From JBDHTS01 sp044221445 (GTDB lineage: Bacteria > Pseudomonadota > Alphaproteobacteria > Micavibrionales > Micavibrionaceae): DNA of 64,000 nucleotides. The notes beneath the pieces were generated by a model that saw only the letters and a program-made list of their open reading frames with translations, was not told the DNA's origin and did not search any database. Where the stretch lies: the NCBI GenBank assembly GCA_044221445.1, contig JBGAPF010000001.1, positions 310,001 to 374,000 on the forward strand, written 5' to 3'. The translations under genes and the position numbers were made by a program. This document shows positions 35,977 through 45,266 of the stretch, piece after piece. Every line of letters starts with the position of its first letter. Within the stretch, counting starts at the first letter, position 1.

Positions 35977-37809
35977 TCAATACACCCGCGCCTTCGGCGG
36001 CACGGCTTCGACCTCGTCCGTCATGCTCGTCAGCGTGACGGGCCGGTAGCCGATCTGCGTCCCGCCGTTGCCGTCGACATGGATGATCGTGTGTTTCATC
36101 CAGTTCTTGTCGTCGCGGTCGGGGAAATCCTCGCGCGCGTGCGCCCCCCGGCTTTCCTGGCGGTTGACGGCGGACTGGATCGTGGCGACGGACTGGTACA
36201 GCAGGTTGTCCAGCTCCAGCGTCTCGGCCAGGTCGGTGTTGAAGATCAGCGAGCGGTCGGTGACGTTCAGATCGGCGCGCCCGGCGAAGCATTGCGCCAC
36301 CTGGCGGCACCCTTCCTCCAGCGTTTCCCCCGTGCGGAACACCGCCGCGTGGTTCTGCATCGATTTCTGCATCTGCAGGCGCAGCTTCGCCGTCGGCGTC
36401 TGCCCCTGCGCATGGCGGAAATGGTCGAGCCTGGAAAGGGCGACGTCGCCCTTATCGGCTTTCAACGGCTTGTGCCGCGCGTTGGGTTTCAGGATCTCGG
36501 CGCAGCGCAGCGCGGCGGCGCGCCCGAACACCACGAGGTCGAGCAGCGAGTTGGACCCCAGACGGTTCGCGCCGTGGACCGATACGCACGCCGCCTCGCC
36601 GATCGCCATCAGCCCGGGCACGGCGCGATGCGGGTCGGTCATGGTCGGGGCCAGCACTTCAGTGCGGACGTTGGTCGGGATGCCGCCCATGTTGTAATGC
36701 ACGGTCGGCAAAACGGGAATCGGCTGCTTCGTCACGTCGACGCCCGCGAAGATCCGCGCGCTTTCGGCGATGCCGGGCAGGCGCGAATGGATGATGTCGG
36801 CGTCCAGGTGCATCAGGTTCAGGAAGATATGGTCCTTGTCCTGCCCGACGCCCCGGCCCTCGCGGATCTCGATGGTCATCGAGCGCGAAACGACGTCGCG
36901 GCTGGCCAGGTCCTTGGCGGACGGCGCATAACGTTCCATGAAACGCTCGCCTTCCGAATTGGTCAGGTAGCCGCCCTCGCCGCGCACGCCCTCTGTGATC
37001 AGGCAGCCCGCGCCGTAAATGCCGGTCGGGTGGAACTGCACGAACTCCATGTCCTGCAGGGGAAGCCCCGCGCGCAGCACCATCCCGCCGCCGTCGCCGG
37101 TGCAGGTATGGGCCGAGGTGCAGGAGAAATAGGACCGGCCGTAGCCGCCTGTCGCCAAGATCGTCTGGTGCGCCCGGAACCGGTGGATCTTCCCGTCCTC
37201 CAGGTTCCACGCCATCACGCCGAGGCACTCGCCCTCCGCGCCCATGATCAGGTCGAGCGCGAAATATTCGATGAAGAACTCCGCCCTGTATTTCAGGGCC
37301 TGGGTGTAGAGCGTGTGCAGGATGGCATGGCCGGTGCGGTCGGCGGCGGCGCAGGTGCGCTGGGCCGTGCCCTTGCCGTAATTCGTGGTCATGCCGCCGA
37401 AGGCGCGCTGATAGATCTTGCCTTCCTGGGTGCGGCTAAACGGCACGCCGTAATGCTCCAGCTCGATCACCGCCGGGATGGCTTCCTTGCACATATATTC
37501 GATCGCATCCTGGTCGCCGAGCCAGTCCGATCCCTTGATGGTATCGTAGAAATGGAAGCGCCAGTCGTCCTCGCCCATATTGCCGAGCGCGGCGGATATC
37601 CCCCCCTGCGCCGCGACCGTATGCGACCGCGTCGGGAACACCTTGGAGATCAGCGCGGTTTTCAGCCCCTTCTCCGCGCAGCCGAACCCGGCGCGCAAGC
37701 CCGCCCCGCCCGCGCCGACCACGACCACGTCGTATTCGTGGTCGACCACTTCATAGGCGGGGCCGGTTCTTTTCCCGCCCTGGTCGAGACTCAAAAGGTT
37801 GTCGTTCAT
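35977..37809 (-). CDS. sdhA: Succinate dehydrogenase flavoprotein subunit
   Basis: Catalytic FAD subunit of complex II that oxidises succinate to fumarate on the cytoplasmic face of the inner membrane. It has 610 residues. The Rossmann loop is VVVGAGGAGLRAGFG, and the FAD-linking His is in SHTVAAQGGISAALGN. The active-site region shows GEGGYLTNSEGERFMERYAP and HYNMGGIPTNVRTEVL, and the capping Arg region RQESRGAHAREDFPDRDD closes the C-terminal domain. It follows sdhD by 3 bp. No sdhB follows it, since that gene lies 17.5 kb downstream. Confidence 0.97.
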   Translation of the reverse strand: MNDNLLSLDQGGKRTGPAYEVVDHEYDVVVVGAGGAGLRAGFGCAEKGLKTALISKVFPTRSHTVAAQGGISAALGNMGEDDWRFHFYDTIKGSDWLGDQDAIEYMCKEAIPAVIELEHYGVPFSRTQEGKIYQRAFGGMTTNYGKGTAQRTCAAADRTGHAILHTLYTQALKYRAEFFIEYFALDLIMGAEGECLGVMAWNLEDGKIHRFRAHQTILATGGYGRSYFSCTSAHTCTGDGGGMVLRAGLPLQDMEFVQFHPTGIYGAGCLITEGVRGEGGYLTNSEGERFMERYAPSAKDLASRDVVSRSMTIEIREGRGVGQDKDHIFLNLMHLDADIIHSRLPGIAESARIFAGVDVTKQPIPVLPTVHYNMGGIPTNVRTEVLAPTMTDPHRAVPGLMAIGEAACVSVHGANRLGSNSLLDLVVFGRAAALRCAEILKPNARHKPLKADKGDVALSRLDHFRHAQGQTPTAKLRLQMQKSMQNHAAVFRTGETLEEGCRQVAQCFAGRADLNVTDRSLIFNTDLAETLELDNLLYQSVATIQSAVNRQESRGAHAREDFPDRDDKNWMKHTIIHVDGNGGTQIGYRPVTLTSMTDEVEAVPPKARVY

Positions 37810-37812
37810 GGC

Positions 37813-38208
37813 TTACCCGGTAAAAGCGATTTTCAGGATGGAGAACAGGCAGGCGACCGCGCCCGCGAAGAACAGAAGCTTGCAGAGGATCAGCGAAGTG
37901 AATTTCATGGCTTCGGCATGCACGTAATCCTCCAGGATCACCTGCACCCCGAGCGCGGCATGATAAAACATCATGATCACGGACAGGATCATCAGGATGG
38001 CGTTGACCGGTTCCGCCTGCCACGCCGTGAAATCCGCATAGGTCCAGGCCTGCAGATGCACGACCGACCACACCAGCCACAGAGTCAGGGGGATGCCGGC
38101 CAGCGCCGTGACGCGCTCCACCAGCCAGTGGTGCACGCCCTCATGCGCGGACCCGAGCGCGCGGGCGCGGGCCAGCGGAGCCTCTATGCGCTGGAAATCG
38201 TCGCCCAT
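37813..38208 (-). CDS. sdhD: Succinate dehydrogenase membrane anchor subunit
   Basis: Hydrophobic anchor of complex II, 131 residues with three membrane segments (ALAGIPLTLWLVWSVVHL, ILMILSVIMMFYHAALGVQV, LILCKLLFFAGAVACLFSIL). The N-terminal RARALGSAHEGVHHWLVERV is the alphaproteobacterial SdhD signature. The His in MMFYHAALG is the likely haem b ligand. Its start lies directly after the sdhC stop, and sdhA follows. Confidence 0.93.
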   Translation of the reverse strand: MGDDFQRIEAPLARARALGSAHEGVHHWLVERVTALAGIPLTLWLVWSVVHLQAWTYADFTAWQAEPVNAILMILSVIMMFYHAALGVQVILEDYVHAEAMKFTSLILCKLLFFAGAVACLFSILKIAFTG

Positions 38209-38607
38209 CTATACGCTCCACCATGTCAGAAAGGTCAGCAGCCCGGTCGCCGCCCACACCATATAGCCCGCCAGATAGGCGTCCTTGATCTCGAACAGCT
38301 TGCCGCAATCCCAGGCCAGATGCCGGATGCCGTTGAACAGATGGTAATACAGCGCGACCGACCAGCCGAACAGCGCGACCCGCCCGATCAGGCTGCCCGC
38401 CACGCCCGTAAAACTCTCCCACGCTTCCGGCCCGGTGGCCGCCGCCAGCAGCATCCACACCACCGCCGCCAGCCCCGCAACCAGCGCCGCGCCGGAAATC
38501 CGGTGCAGGATCGACATGGTCATGGTCAGCTGCCAGCGATAGACCTGGAGATGCGGGGACAAAGGGCGGCTGGATTTCGCGCCGGGCTTGGCAGGAGGCT
38601 GTGTCAT
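38209..38607 (-). CDS. sdhC: Succinate dehydrogenase cytochrome b556 subunit
   Basis: Membrane subunit of complex II, 132 residues with three membrane segments. Conserved motifs are RPLSPHLQVYRWQLTM, SILHRISGAAL (quinone-site region) and YYHLFNGIRHLAWDCG with the probable haem ligand. First gene of the sdhCDA operon. The promoter must lie in 38608-38713, opposite the divergent small gene. Confidence 0.94.
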   Translation of the reverse strand: MTQPPAKPGAKSSRPLSPHLQVYRWQLTMTMSILHRISGAALVAGLAAVVWMLLAAATGPEAWESFTGVAGSLIGRVALFGWSVALYYHLFNGIRHLAWDCGKLFEIKDAYLAGYMVWAATGLLTFLTWWSV

Positions 38608-38713
38608 GGAATGCAGACGCGTTGGTCGTTACAATGTCAGTGCCATCATAAGACCTGCGCCTTCCGTTTCAAACCCCGAAAATGCTGTTTTCCCCGGCTA
38701 AGGCATATTTCTC

Positions 38714-38785
38714 TTGATATCCAATACGATATCAAACACTCATTTAAATGTTGTCTCAAATTTCCAGATAACAGTATATTATCTG
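38714..38785 (+). promoter_or_regulatory. Promoter with two operator-like palindromes
   Basis: TTGATATC-caatac-GATATCAA (38714-38735) is a perfect 8-bp inverted repeat. CAGATAA-cagtata-TTATCTG (38765-38785) is a perfect 7-bp inverted repeat. Between and over them lies a good promoter, TTGTCT (38751-38756), 18-bp spacer, TATATT (38775-38780), with the second palindrome covering the -10 box. The transcript would start about 30 nt before the ATG at 38819. The first palindrome may also act on sdhC in the other direction. Confidence 0.6.
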
Positions 38786-38818
38786 CTTGGAAAGCCGCCG
38801 ATTAACAGGGAGAACATA

Positions 38819-39241
38819 ATGAAACAAGAAACTGAAATGAAACTGGCTGAATTGGCTCAAACGCCGACCGAAGAACTTGAAATGGATGTTTCGGACCGTA
38901 CAACACATTCTTTTCTGCCCGCGATCGAATTAGTAAACAGACATTTGGCTGGACGTAACTTTGAGGGCGCGGTTCTGGCGCTTACGGAACTTTCACTTTC
39001 AACTGCCTACCATGAAACGCAAACGCATATTGAAGGGATCCCTCTTTTGGACGCCCGGGAAATTTTATCCGCGGCTTTTGAGCGTGTGAGAGCTGCCGCA
39101 CCTCCGGAAATAGATCCTCAAACCAATATTATGTGGACGCAAATAGTCCAGCAATTGCCACATGATCTTGAAGATTTGACATCGACGCAACAAGAGATAG
39201 AGGGCGGCACATGGCTGTCCCAGGAAGGCCCCAAATTCTGA
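38819..39241 (+). CDS. Hypothetical acidic protein
   Basis: A 140-residue soluble acidic protein with an excellent ribosome site (AGGGAGA 7 nt upstream). Sequence is helical, with MKLAELAQTPTEELEMDVSD, an AIELVNRHLAGRNFEGAVLALTEL segment that resembles a single TPR-like hairpin, and a Gln-rich QQLPHDLEDLTSTQQEIEGG end. No family is recognised. AT-richer than neighbours; lies alone between sdhC and asd behind a palindrome-rich promoter. Confidence 0.65.
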   Translation: MKQETEMKLAELAQTPTEELEMDVSDRTTHSFLPAIELVNRHLAGRNFEGAVLALTELSLSTAYHETQTHIEGIPLLDAREILSAAFERVRAAAPPEIDPQTNIMWTQIVQQLPHDLEDLTSTQQEIEGGTWLSQEGPKF

Positions 39242-39256
39242 TCCATTTGGCCCCGA

Positions 39257-40270
39257 TCAGATCAGGCCGTCTTTGATCATCCGCTCCGCGATCTGTACGG
39301 CGTTCAGCGCCGCGCCTTTGCGGAGATTGTCGGCAACGCACCAGAAGTTCAGGCCGTTTTCGACCGTCGGATCCTCGCGCAGGCGGCTGACGAACACATC
39401 GTCCTCGCCCTGGATTTCGACAGGCGTCACGAACTCCATCTCGCTGTCCAGGTCGATCAGGGTGACGCCCGGCGCCTTGCTGAGCGCTTTCATCGCGTCC
39501 TTCGCGCTGATGTCCCGTTCGAACTCGACATTCACCATCTCCGCATGGCCGATGAAGACCGGCACGCGGACGCAGGACGCGCAGACCTTGATCTTGGGAT
39601 CCAAGATCTTTTTCGTCTCGACCACCATCTTCCATTCTTCCTTGGTCATGTGGTCGTCCATGAATTTGTCGATCTGGGGGATGACGTTGAAGGCGATCTG
39701 TTTCGAAAACTCCTGCGGCGCATTGGTATCGTTCATGTAGACGCTGCGCGTCTGGGAAAACAGCTCGTCCATCGCCGCCTTGCCCGCGCCCGACACCGAC
39801 TGGTACGTCGCCACCACCACGCGCCGGATCGTCGCCAGGTCATGGAGCGGCTTCAGGGCCACCACCATCTGGATGGTCGAACAGTTGGGGTTGGCGATGA
39901 TGTTACGCTTACCGAAATCCTTCAGCGCTTCGGGGTTCACCTCCGGCACCACCAGCGGCACATCCGGGTCCATGCGAAAATGGCTTGTGTTGTCGATGAC
40001 GACGGCGCCCGCCTTCGCGGCCTTCGGCGCGAACTCCGCCGACACTTTCGCGCCGGGCGAGGACAGGACGATATCGATGCCTTTGAAGTCGAAGCTGGAC
40101 AAGCCGTGGACTTTCAAATTGGCGTCGCCGTAAGACACTTCCATGCCCGCCGAACGGTCGGATGCGATGGCGACCACCTCGTCGGCGGGGAAATTCCGCT
40201 CATGCAGGATGGCCAGCATTTCATGCCCGACATTCCCCGTGGCGCCGACGACCGCAACCTTGTAACCCAT
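39257..40270 (-). CDS. asd: Aspartate-semialdehyde dehydrogenase
   Basis: NADPH-dependent enzyme making aspartate semialdehyde, the branch point to lysine, diaminopimelate, threonine and methionine. It has 337 residues. The N-terminal loop VVGATGNVGHEML binds NADP; the nucleophile Cys is in IANPNCSTIQMV. QSVSGAGKAAMDEL and SCVRVPVFIGHAEMVNVEF carry later active-site residues. An AAGGAT site precedes the start. It also supplies the diaminopimelate branch used by MurE. Confidence 0.96.
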   Translation of the reverse strand: MGYKVAVVGATGNVGHEMLAILHERNFPADEVVAIASDRSAGMEVSYGDANLKVHGLSSFDFKGIDIVLSSPGAKVSAEFAPKAAKAGAVVIDNTSHFRMDPDVPLVVPEVNPEALKDFGKRNIIANPNCSTIQMVVALKPLHDLATIRRVVVATYQSVSGAGKAAMDELFSQTRSVYMNDTNAPQEFSKQIAFNVIPQIDKFMDDHMTKEEWKMVVETKKILDPKIKVCASCVRVPVFIGHAEMVNVEFERDISAKDAMKALSKAPGVTLIDLDSEMEFVTPVEIQGEDDVFVSRLREDPTVENGLNFWCVADNLRKGAALNAVQIAERMIKDGLI

Positions 40271-40346
40271 AACCCTATCCTTGCAAGAAACTTTCAGTTT
40301 CCATGTTGTGTGCTACCATCGGCACAAGAGTCAAGATTCTCCTCGC

Positions 40347-42638
40347 ATGATCCGGTCTGCCATGTCCCTTAAGCAACTCTACGAGTCCGTCCCTCTTGGC
40401 ATCTGCGCCGTCCGCCGCGACCGGCGCCGGTCGATGGACGTGCTGTACGCCAACGCCGCCTTTACCGCCCTGCTGACCGAAACAGATGTCGAGGACAGGC
40501 CGCTGGACGATATCCTGCACGGGCCGGAAGCCGCGAAGCTGATCCGTAAACTGCGCAGCACGACGCCGCCCAAGGTCTGGACGCTGCCGGTCGGCGATCG
40601 CTGGGTCACGCTGACAATCGCCGAGGATTCCTTTGGCGGCGAGCCCTGCTTCACCCTGTGGGCGACCGATATTTCCGCAAGCAAGGAAGCCGAAGCCCGG
40701 CTGCGGCAGGAGGTGGAGGCAGCCGACGCGCTGGCCGCCATGAAGGCCAACTTCCTGGCGACCATGAGCCATGAGATCCGTACGCCCATGCAGACCGTCT
40801 ACGGCCTTCTGGAACTGATCGGCGACGAAAAGCCGGACGAACGCGTCATGGCGATGGTCGAGACCGCGCGCGGCGCGGCGGGCGGGCTGCTGGAAATCCT
40901 CGACGACGTGCTCGATTTCGCCAAGATGGACGCCGACAAGATGGAATTCGACATGTTCGAAATCCCTGTCCGGATGCTGGCGACCGGCATAATCGAGGCG
41001 ATGGTCGTCAAGGCGCGCGGCAAGGACGTCCGCATCGATTCCATCGTCGGGGACGATGTGCCCTACGTCGTGATCGGCGACCCGAAGCGCCTGCGGCAGA
41101 TCATGATGAACCTGATGGCGAACGCCCTAAAATTCACCCTGCAGGGTTCTGTCACCCTGCATGTTTCGGCGCAGTGCAGGATGATCAAGCCCACGCACGG
41201 CGTCGGGCTCCGGTTCGAGGTCCGCGATACGGGGATCGGCATCGCCGAGGACGTGCGGCAACGCCTGTTCACGCCTTTCACCCAGGCGGACGATTCGACC
41301 TCCCGCCGCTTCGGCGGCACCGGCCTGGGCCTGTCCATATCAAAAAAACTGGTCAACCATATGGGCGGCGAAATCGGCGTCGACAGCGTCGAGGGCGAAG
41401 GCTCGACCTTCTGGTTCGAGATCCCCACGGAGGAGATCGGCACGCAGGACAGCACCGTGAAGCTGCCGTCTCTGGACGGAATCAGTGTCCTGTCGGTCGA
41501 GGACCATCCTCAAGGGTCGCGCGAGATCAAACGGTCGCTCGAATCGATGGGCGCGTCGGTGGAAAGCTGCCACAGCTGCGCCGAGGGCCTGGAACTCGTC
41601 CGGCGCAGGCCGTTCGACGTCGGCATCATCGACCAGGGCCTGCCGGACGGGCTCGGCCTCGATCTGGTGCGGCAGATCATGGAGATACGCCCGTTCATGG
41701 GCCTGGTCATGTACACGGCCCGGAACGATAACGGCCTTGAACACACCCTGCATTCGCTTGGCGTTCATTACCTCGCCAAACCGGCCGGCCGGCTGTCGCT
41801 GGGCGAGACCATCAAGGACGCCGCCCGCAAGGTGCGGCCCGTGGATGACGGAACCCCCAAGCGCCTGCTGATCGCGGAGGACACGCCGAGCGTGCGCGAC
41901 ATCCTGCGGCGGCAGCTGAAAAAATTGAACGCCGACGCCGACTTCGTGGAAAACGGCGAGGAAGCGCTTACCGCCCTGCAGACCGGGCGCTACGGTATTT
42001 TATTCACCGACCTGCATATGCCGGTCATGGACGGCTACGCCGTCGCCAACGCCGTCCGCGAACGCGAGCGTGCCGAGGGAAAAGGCTTCAGCCTGCCTAT
42101 CGTCGTCCTGACCGCCGATATCCAGATGACTCAGCGGCACGTCTATCTCGGCCATGGGTTCGACGAATGCCTGCTGAAACCCGTCTCGCTAGGTCAGTTC
42201 CGGCGCTTGCTGATCCGATGGGGCCTTCTGAGCGAAGACAGTCGCACTGACGCGGCGCCTGCACCGGATGAACCAGGTCCTCCCTCCCCCGAAACCCGCC
42301 CCGCTGTCGACCGGGACGCGATCCGCCACCAGATGGGCGCCCTCGATCAGGGCAGCATCGACATGATGCGGATGTTCGAGGCCATGACCGCGCCGCTGAT
42401 CGAGCGCATGAAAAAGTCACGGCAAGCCGGCGATTTTCATGATTTGGCCGAAGCCGCCCACAGCCTCAAGGGCGCCGCCCGCTCTGCCTGCTGCCCTGCC
42501 CTGGGCGACATCGCCGAACGCATCCAGTCCTATGCCGAAAAACGCACGGACTGCCCGGCGCTGGTCGAGGCCGCCCAGGAAGAATTCCGCCGGGCATGCC
42601 TGGAAATCGAGGCATTGAAACCGGACGGTGCGGCATAA
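40347..42638 (+). CDS. Hybrid sensor histidine kinase with two receivers and HPt
   Basis: A 763-residue phosphorelay protein. Order: PAS-like sensor (about 5-110), HisKA with phospho-His in FLATMSHEIRTPMQ (about H142), ATPase with N box MMNLMANALKF, G1 DTGIGIAEDV and G2 GGTGLGLSIS. Receiver 1 follows (likely Asp in GIIDQGLPDG), then receiver 2 (FTDLHMPVMDG), then a C-terminal HPt with AAHSLKGAARSA. No membrane segment is visible, so a cytosolic signal is likely. The partner regulator is not adjacent. The TTG at 40281 would overlap asd control sequence; ATG 40347 or 40362 is more likely. Confidence 0.93.
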   Translation: MIRSAMSLKQLYESVPLGICAVRRDRRRSMDVLYANAAFTALLTETDVEDRPLDDILHGPEAAKLIRKLRSTTPPKVWTLPVGDRWVTLTIAEDSFGGEPCFTLWATDISASKEAEARLRQEVEAADALAAMKANFLATMSHEIRTPMQTVYGLLELIGDEKPDERVMAMVETARGAAGGLLEILDDVLDFAKMDADKMEFDMFEIPVRMLATGIIEAMVVKARGKDVRIDSIVGDDVPYVVIGDPKRLRQIMMNLMANALKFTLQGSVTLHVSAQCRMIKPTHGVGLRFEVRDTGIGIAEDVRQRLFTPFTQADDSTSRRFGGTGLGLSISKKLVNHMGGEIGVDSVEGEGSTFWFEIPTEEIGTQDSTVKLPSLDGISVLSVEDHPQGSREIKRSLESMGASVESCHSCAEGLELVRRRPFDVGIIDQGLPDGLGLDLVRQIMEIRPFMGLVMYTARNDNGLEHTLHSLGVHYLAKPAGRLSLGETIKDAARKVRPVDDGTPKRLLIAEDTPSVRDILRRQLKKLNADADFVENGEEALTALQTGRYGILFTDLHMPVMDGYAVANAVRERERAEGKGFSLPIVVLTADIQMTQRHVYLGHGFDECLLKPVSLGQFRRLLIRWGLLSEDSRTDAAPAPDEPGPPSPETRPAVDRDAIRHQMGALDQGSIDMMRMFEAMTAPLIERMKKSRQAGDFHDLAEAAHSLKGAARSACCPALGDIAERIQSYAEKRTDCPALVEAAQEEFRRACLEIEALKPDGAA

Positions 42639-42654
42639 ACGGTGAAAGGAATGA

Positions 42655-43032
42655 ATGCGCGGCCTGAAATTTGAGAATTACCGCCAGCCTGTCGTGCCGT
42701 TTGCGGTATGGCTGAAACGCGTGGCGCGGTCTTTCGCCCTGTCCTGCGGGATACTGGGCGTCGCGCTTGGCATCGGCATCATCGGCTACCACACATTGGG
42801 GCACCTGTCGTGGATCGACTCCATCCTCGAAGCCTCCATGATCCTCGGTGGCATGGGGGCCGTCGCGCCGATGACGGACAGCGCGGTAAAGCTGTTCGCA
42901 TCGGCCTACGCCTTGTTCAGCGGGTTCGTGGCGCTCAGCAGCATGGCGATCATCCTCACGCCCTGGCTGCACCGTGTGATGCACCATCTCCATGCCGTAC
43001 CGGACGATGATGGTGAGGCCGACAAAAAATAG
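42655..43032 (+). CDS. Small ion-channel-like membrane protein
   Basis: A 125-residue protein with two main membrane spans. SCGILGVALGIGIIGYHTLG is followed by WIDSILEASMILGGMGAVAPMTD, which sits where a two-span potassium channel has its pore helix and filter. The filter is changed (GGMGAV in place of TVGYGD), so ion selectivity is doubtful. SAVKLFASAYALFSGFVALSSMAIIL is the second span, and a His-rich cytosolic end follows. It starts 16 bp after the hybrid kinase on the same strand and may be co-transcribed. Confidence 0.6.
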   Translation: MRGLKFENYRQPVVPFAVWLKRVARSFALSCGILGVALGIGIIGYHTLGHLSWIDSILEASMILGGMGAVAPMTDSAVKLFASAYALFSGFVALSSMAIILTPWLHRVMHHLHAVPDDDGEADKK

Positions 43033-43076
43033 CGTCTGTCATAAGAAACGGGCGTGAACGATTCAGGCCGTGCCGT

Positions 43077-45266
43077 TCACATGCCCGGCTGCGCCAGATC
43101 GCTGGTGCGCAACGTTCCGGATTCGGACGTGGCCGTGCTGTTCAGCATGTTGACCAAAAGCGCCTGGCTGGGCTGGCCGTCCTGGGGAAGGCCGTTCTCG
43201 CGCTGATAGGCGCGGATGGCGTCTTCGGTGGCCTGGCCGTTCAGCCCGTCGGCGGGGCCGGGATAAAGGCCGCGCCGCACCAGCTGTTCCTGGATCTGAG
43301 CCGTCGTCGCCTGCTCGGGGGCCGGTGTTTCGGTGGCGGCAACGGGCGGTTCCGCCGCTGGCGTTTCTTCGGCCTGCCCCAGCGAGCTCAGGTCCTCCAG
43401 CGGCACGTCGGCGGCGGGAAGGGTATTGCCGGTGCTGCGTTCCCGGGCGCGGACGGCGTCGTAGATGCGGTCCAGATCCTTCGGCCCGTATTTCAGGGAG
43501 CGCGCCAGCTGGTTCATCGCGGCGCGTCCTTCGGGACTGCCCTGCCCTGCGGCGGTGCGGTACCAATACAAAGCCTGGTCGGTCTGCGGCGCCCCCAGCA
43601 AACCGTTTTCGTAAATGAGACCGAGATTATACGAGGCCTCCATCACGCCCTGAATGGCGGATTTGCGGAAGTATTGCATGGCCAGCTTGGGATCGTAGGC
43701 CGCCCCCATGCCTTCGATATGGGCGATGCCGAGGTTGTATTCAGCTTCCGGATGGTTGCTGGCGGCGGCGGTGCGATACCAGGATAGAGCCTGGGCCGTA
43801 TCCTGTTTCACTCCAAGGCCTTTGTGATACAGGACGCCAAGATTGTATTGCGCGTTCGGGATGCCGCGCACGGCGGCTTCGCGGAACCACTGGGCCGCCC
43901 TGGCGTAATCGATCGGAATGCCCGCGCGGCCCGCCGTATAGAGCGCGGCCAGATCATGCTGCGCTTCGGGGACCCCGTTAAAGGCTTGTCGCTGGATTTC
44001 CGCGGCGCCGCCCGGTAGCGACGGATCAGGCTGGAGGCGGCTTGGCAGGCTGCCGCCCGGCGTCTGGGATTTCAGAAAGGAGTCGGAATCGAAACCGTTC
44101 TTGATATCCGCTTTTTCGACGGAAACCGGCTTTGCGGGCACAGACTCGGTCTTTTTCGGCAAAGGCGCGGCCGGGGTTTCACGTTTTGTAGCTGGAGGGG
44201 CCGCCGGCGCGGGAGCCGACACATCCTCTTTCTCCTTCGCCACGGACACAGGAAGGGGCGGCGGTTCGCTTTTATCCTGCACGGCCATGGGCGGCGGCAG
44301 GGTCGAAGGCTCGATGGCGTTCAACGCTTCGGCCAGGGCCTTGGGATCCTTGTCGAATGCCTCCGCCATCTGCCGGTCGTTCATGGCGAGCGGATTGAGC
44401 GGCGCGGGAGAGGCGCTGGCCGCGCCGTCTTCGGATACGGCGGATTCCGGCGCGGCATCCGACCACGTTTCCGGTAGGGTCCGGGGCGGCGTCTGCTCGA
44501 AGGTCGGAGGCGCGGGGGTCGCGGATGGTTCCTGTTGCTGCGCGATCTCATCCTGCGGCAGGGTCAGCCCGAGCCCGGCCATGCCGAGGCCGACCAGCAC
44601 GCCTAGCACCAGAAGCACCATCAGGATCAGCGCCGTTTTCCCCCATGTCCCGCGTTCTGATTTTCCGGCCTCCGACAAATCGTCATTGGCGGGCAGCGGC
44701 CCGGTCAGGGCCAGCACGGACTCCCGGCCCGGCAGGGCCAGAGCGCCGGATTCGATGGCGGCGCGGGTTTCGATGACGGTTTCCTCGATCCGCTCCAGCT
44801 TGCGGATGAAACGGGCCTTATCCTGGATCAGTTTATCAAGGCGGCGGCTCAGGCGTTCCTGCATCGCCAGCGTCTCTTCGATGCGGTCGGCCAGGGCGGC
44901 GGCTTTTTCGATGCGGTCCGCCTGCTCCTCATGGGCCGCTTCCAGCCGTTCCTGACGTCGGCGCAGGCTCATTTCCGCGCTTTCCTGTTTGGACAGCTTG
45001 TCCTGCAGGGTCAGGAAGATGCTTTCGCTCTGCTCGCTGCGGTTTTCAAGCCCGTCGATGACGCGGCTGTAATCCTTCAGGGATTCCTTGAACGCCTCGC
45101 GTTCCCGTTCGTTTTTCTGGAGCCGGTCGCCGATCTGGGCCAGCAGGGTGACGATTTCGCCGTCGCGCGAGGGTTCAGGCTGCCCCGAGCCGTCTTGGGC
45201 CGAATTGCCGCCACGGACGATGCCCATTTTACGCAAGCCGGGATTATTGGCAGGCTTCCTCGCCAT
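43077..45266 (-). CDS. PodJ-like protein: coiled coil, membrane span, Sel1 repeats, PG-binding domain
   Basis: A 729-residue protein. About 30-165 form a charged coiled coil (LQKNEREREAFKESLKDYSR...). One membrane span (TALILMVLLVLGVLVGLGMAG) follows near residue 215, then a long Pro/Ala-rich linker. Four to five Sel1 repeats then appear (AAQWFREAAVRGIPNAQYNLG, ALSWYRTAAASNHPEAEYNLG), and the end has a PG_binding_1 domain (QEQLVRRGLYPGPADGLNG). This layout matches the alphaproteobacterial polarity factor PodJ and its relatives. A role in localising envelope or polar proteins is inference. Confidence 0.82.
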   Translation of the reverse strand: MARKPANNPGLRKMGIVRGGNSAQDGSGQPEPSRDGEIVTLLAQIGDRLQKNEREREAFKESLKDYSRVIDGLENRSEQSESIFLTLQDKLSKQESAEMSLRRRQERLEAAHEEQADRIEKAAALADRIEETLAMQERLSRRLDKLIQDKARFIRKLERIEETVIETRAAIESGALALPGRESVLALTGPLPANDDLSEAGKSERGTWGKTALILMVLLVLGVLVGLGMAGLGLTLPQDEIAQQQEPSATPAPPTFEQTPPRTLPETWSDAAPESAVSEDGAASASPAPLNPLAMNDRQMAEAFDKDPKALAEALNAIEPSTLPPPMAVQDKSEPPPLPVSVAKEKEDVSAPAPAAPPATKRETPAAPLPKKTESVPAKPVSVEKADIKNGFDSDSFLKSQTPGGSLPSRLQPDPSLPGGAAEIQRQAFNGVPEAQHDLAALYTAGRAGIPIDYARAAQWFREAAVRGIPNAQYNLGVLYHKGLGVKQDTAQALSWYRTAAASNHPEAEYNLGIAHIEGMGAAYDPKLAMQYFRKSAIQGVMEASYNLGLIYENGLLGAPQTDQALYWYRTAAGQGSPEGRAAMNQLARSLKYGPKDLDRIYDAVRARERSTGNTLPAADVPLEDLSSLGQAEETPAAEPPVAATETPAPEQATTAQIQEQLVRRGLYPGPADGLNGQATEDAIRAYQRENGLPQDGQPSQALLVNMLNSTATSESGTLRTSDLAQPGM

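Noticed and set aside
34858..38805. A plus-strand open frame of 1315 codons
   Set aside because: After about 80 codons it runs antisense to sdhA, sdhD and sdhC and has Arg/His/Asp-rich, non-protein-like composition. Only its first part is a real gene relic.
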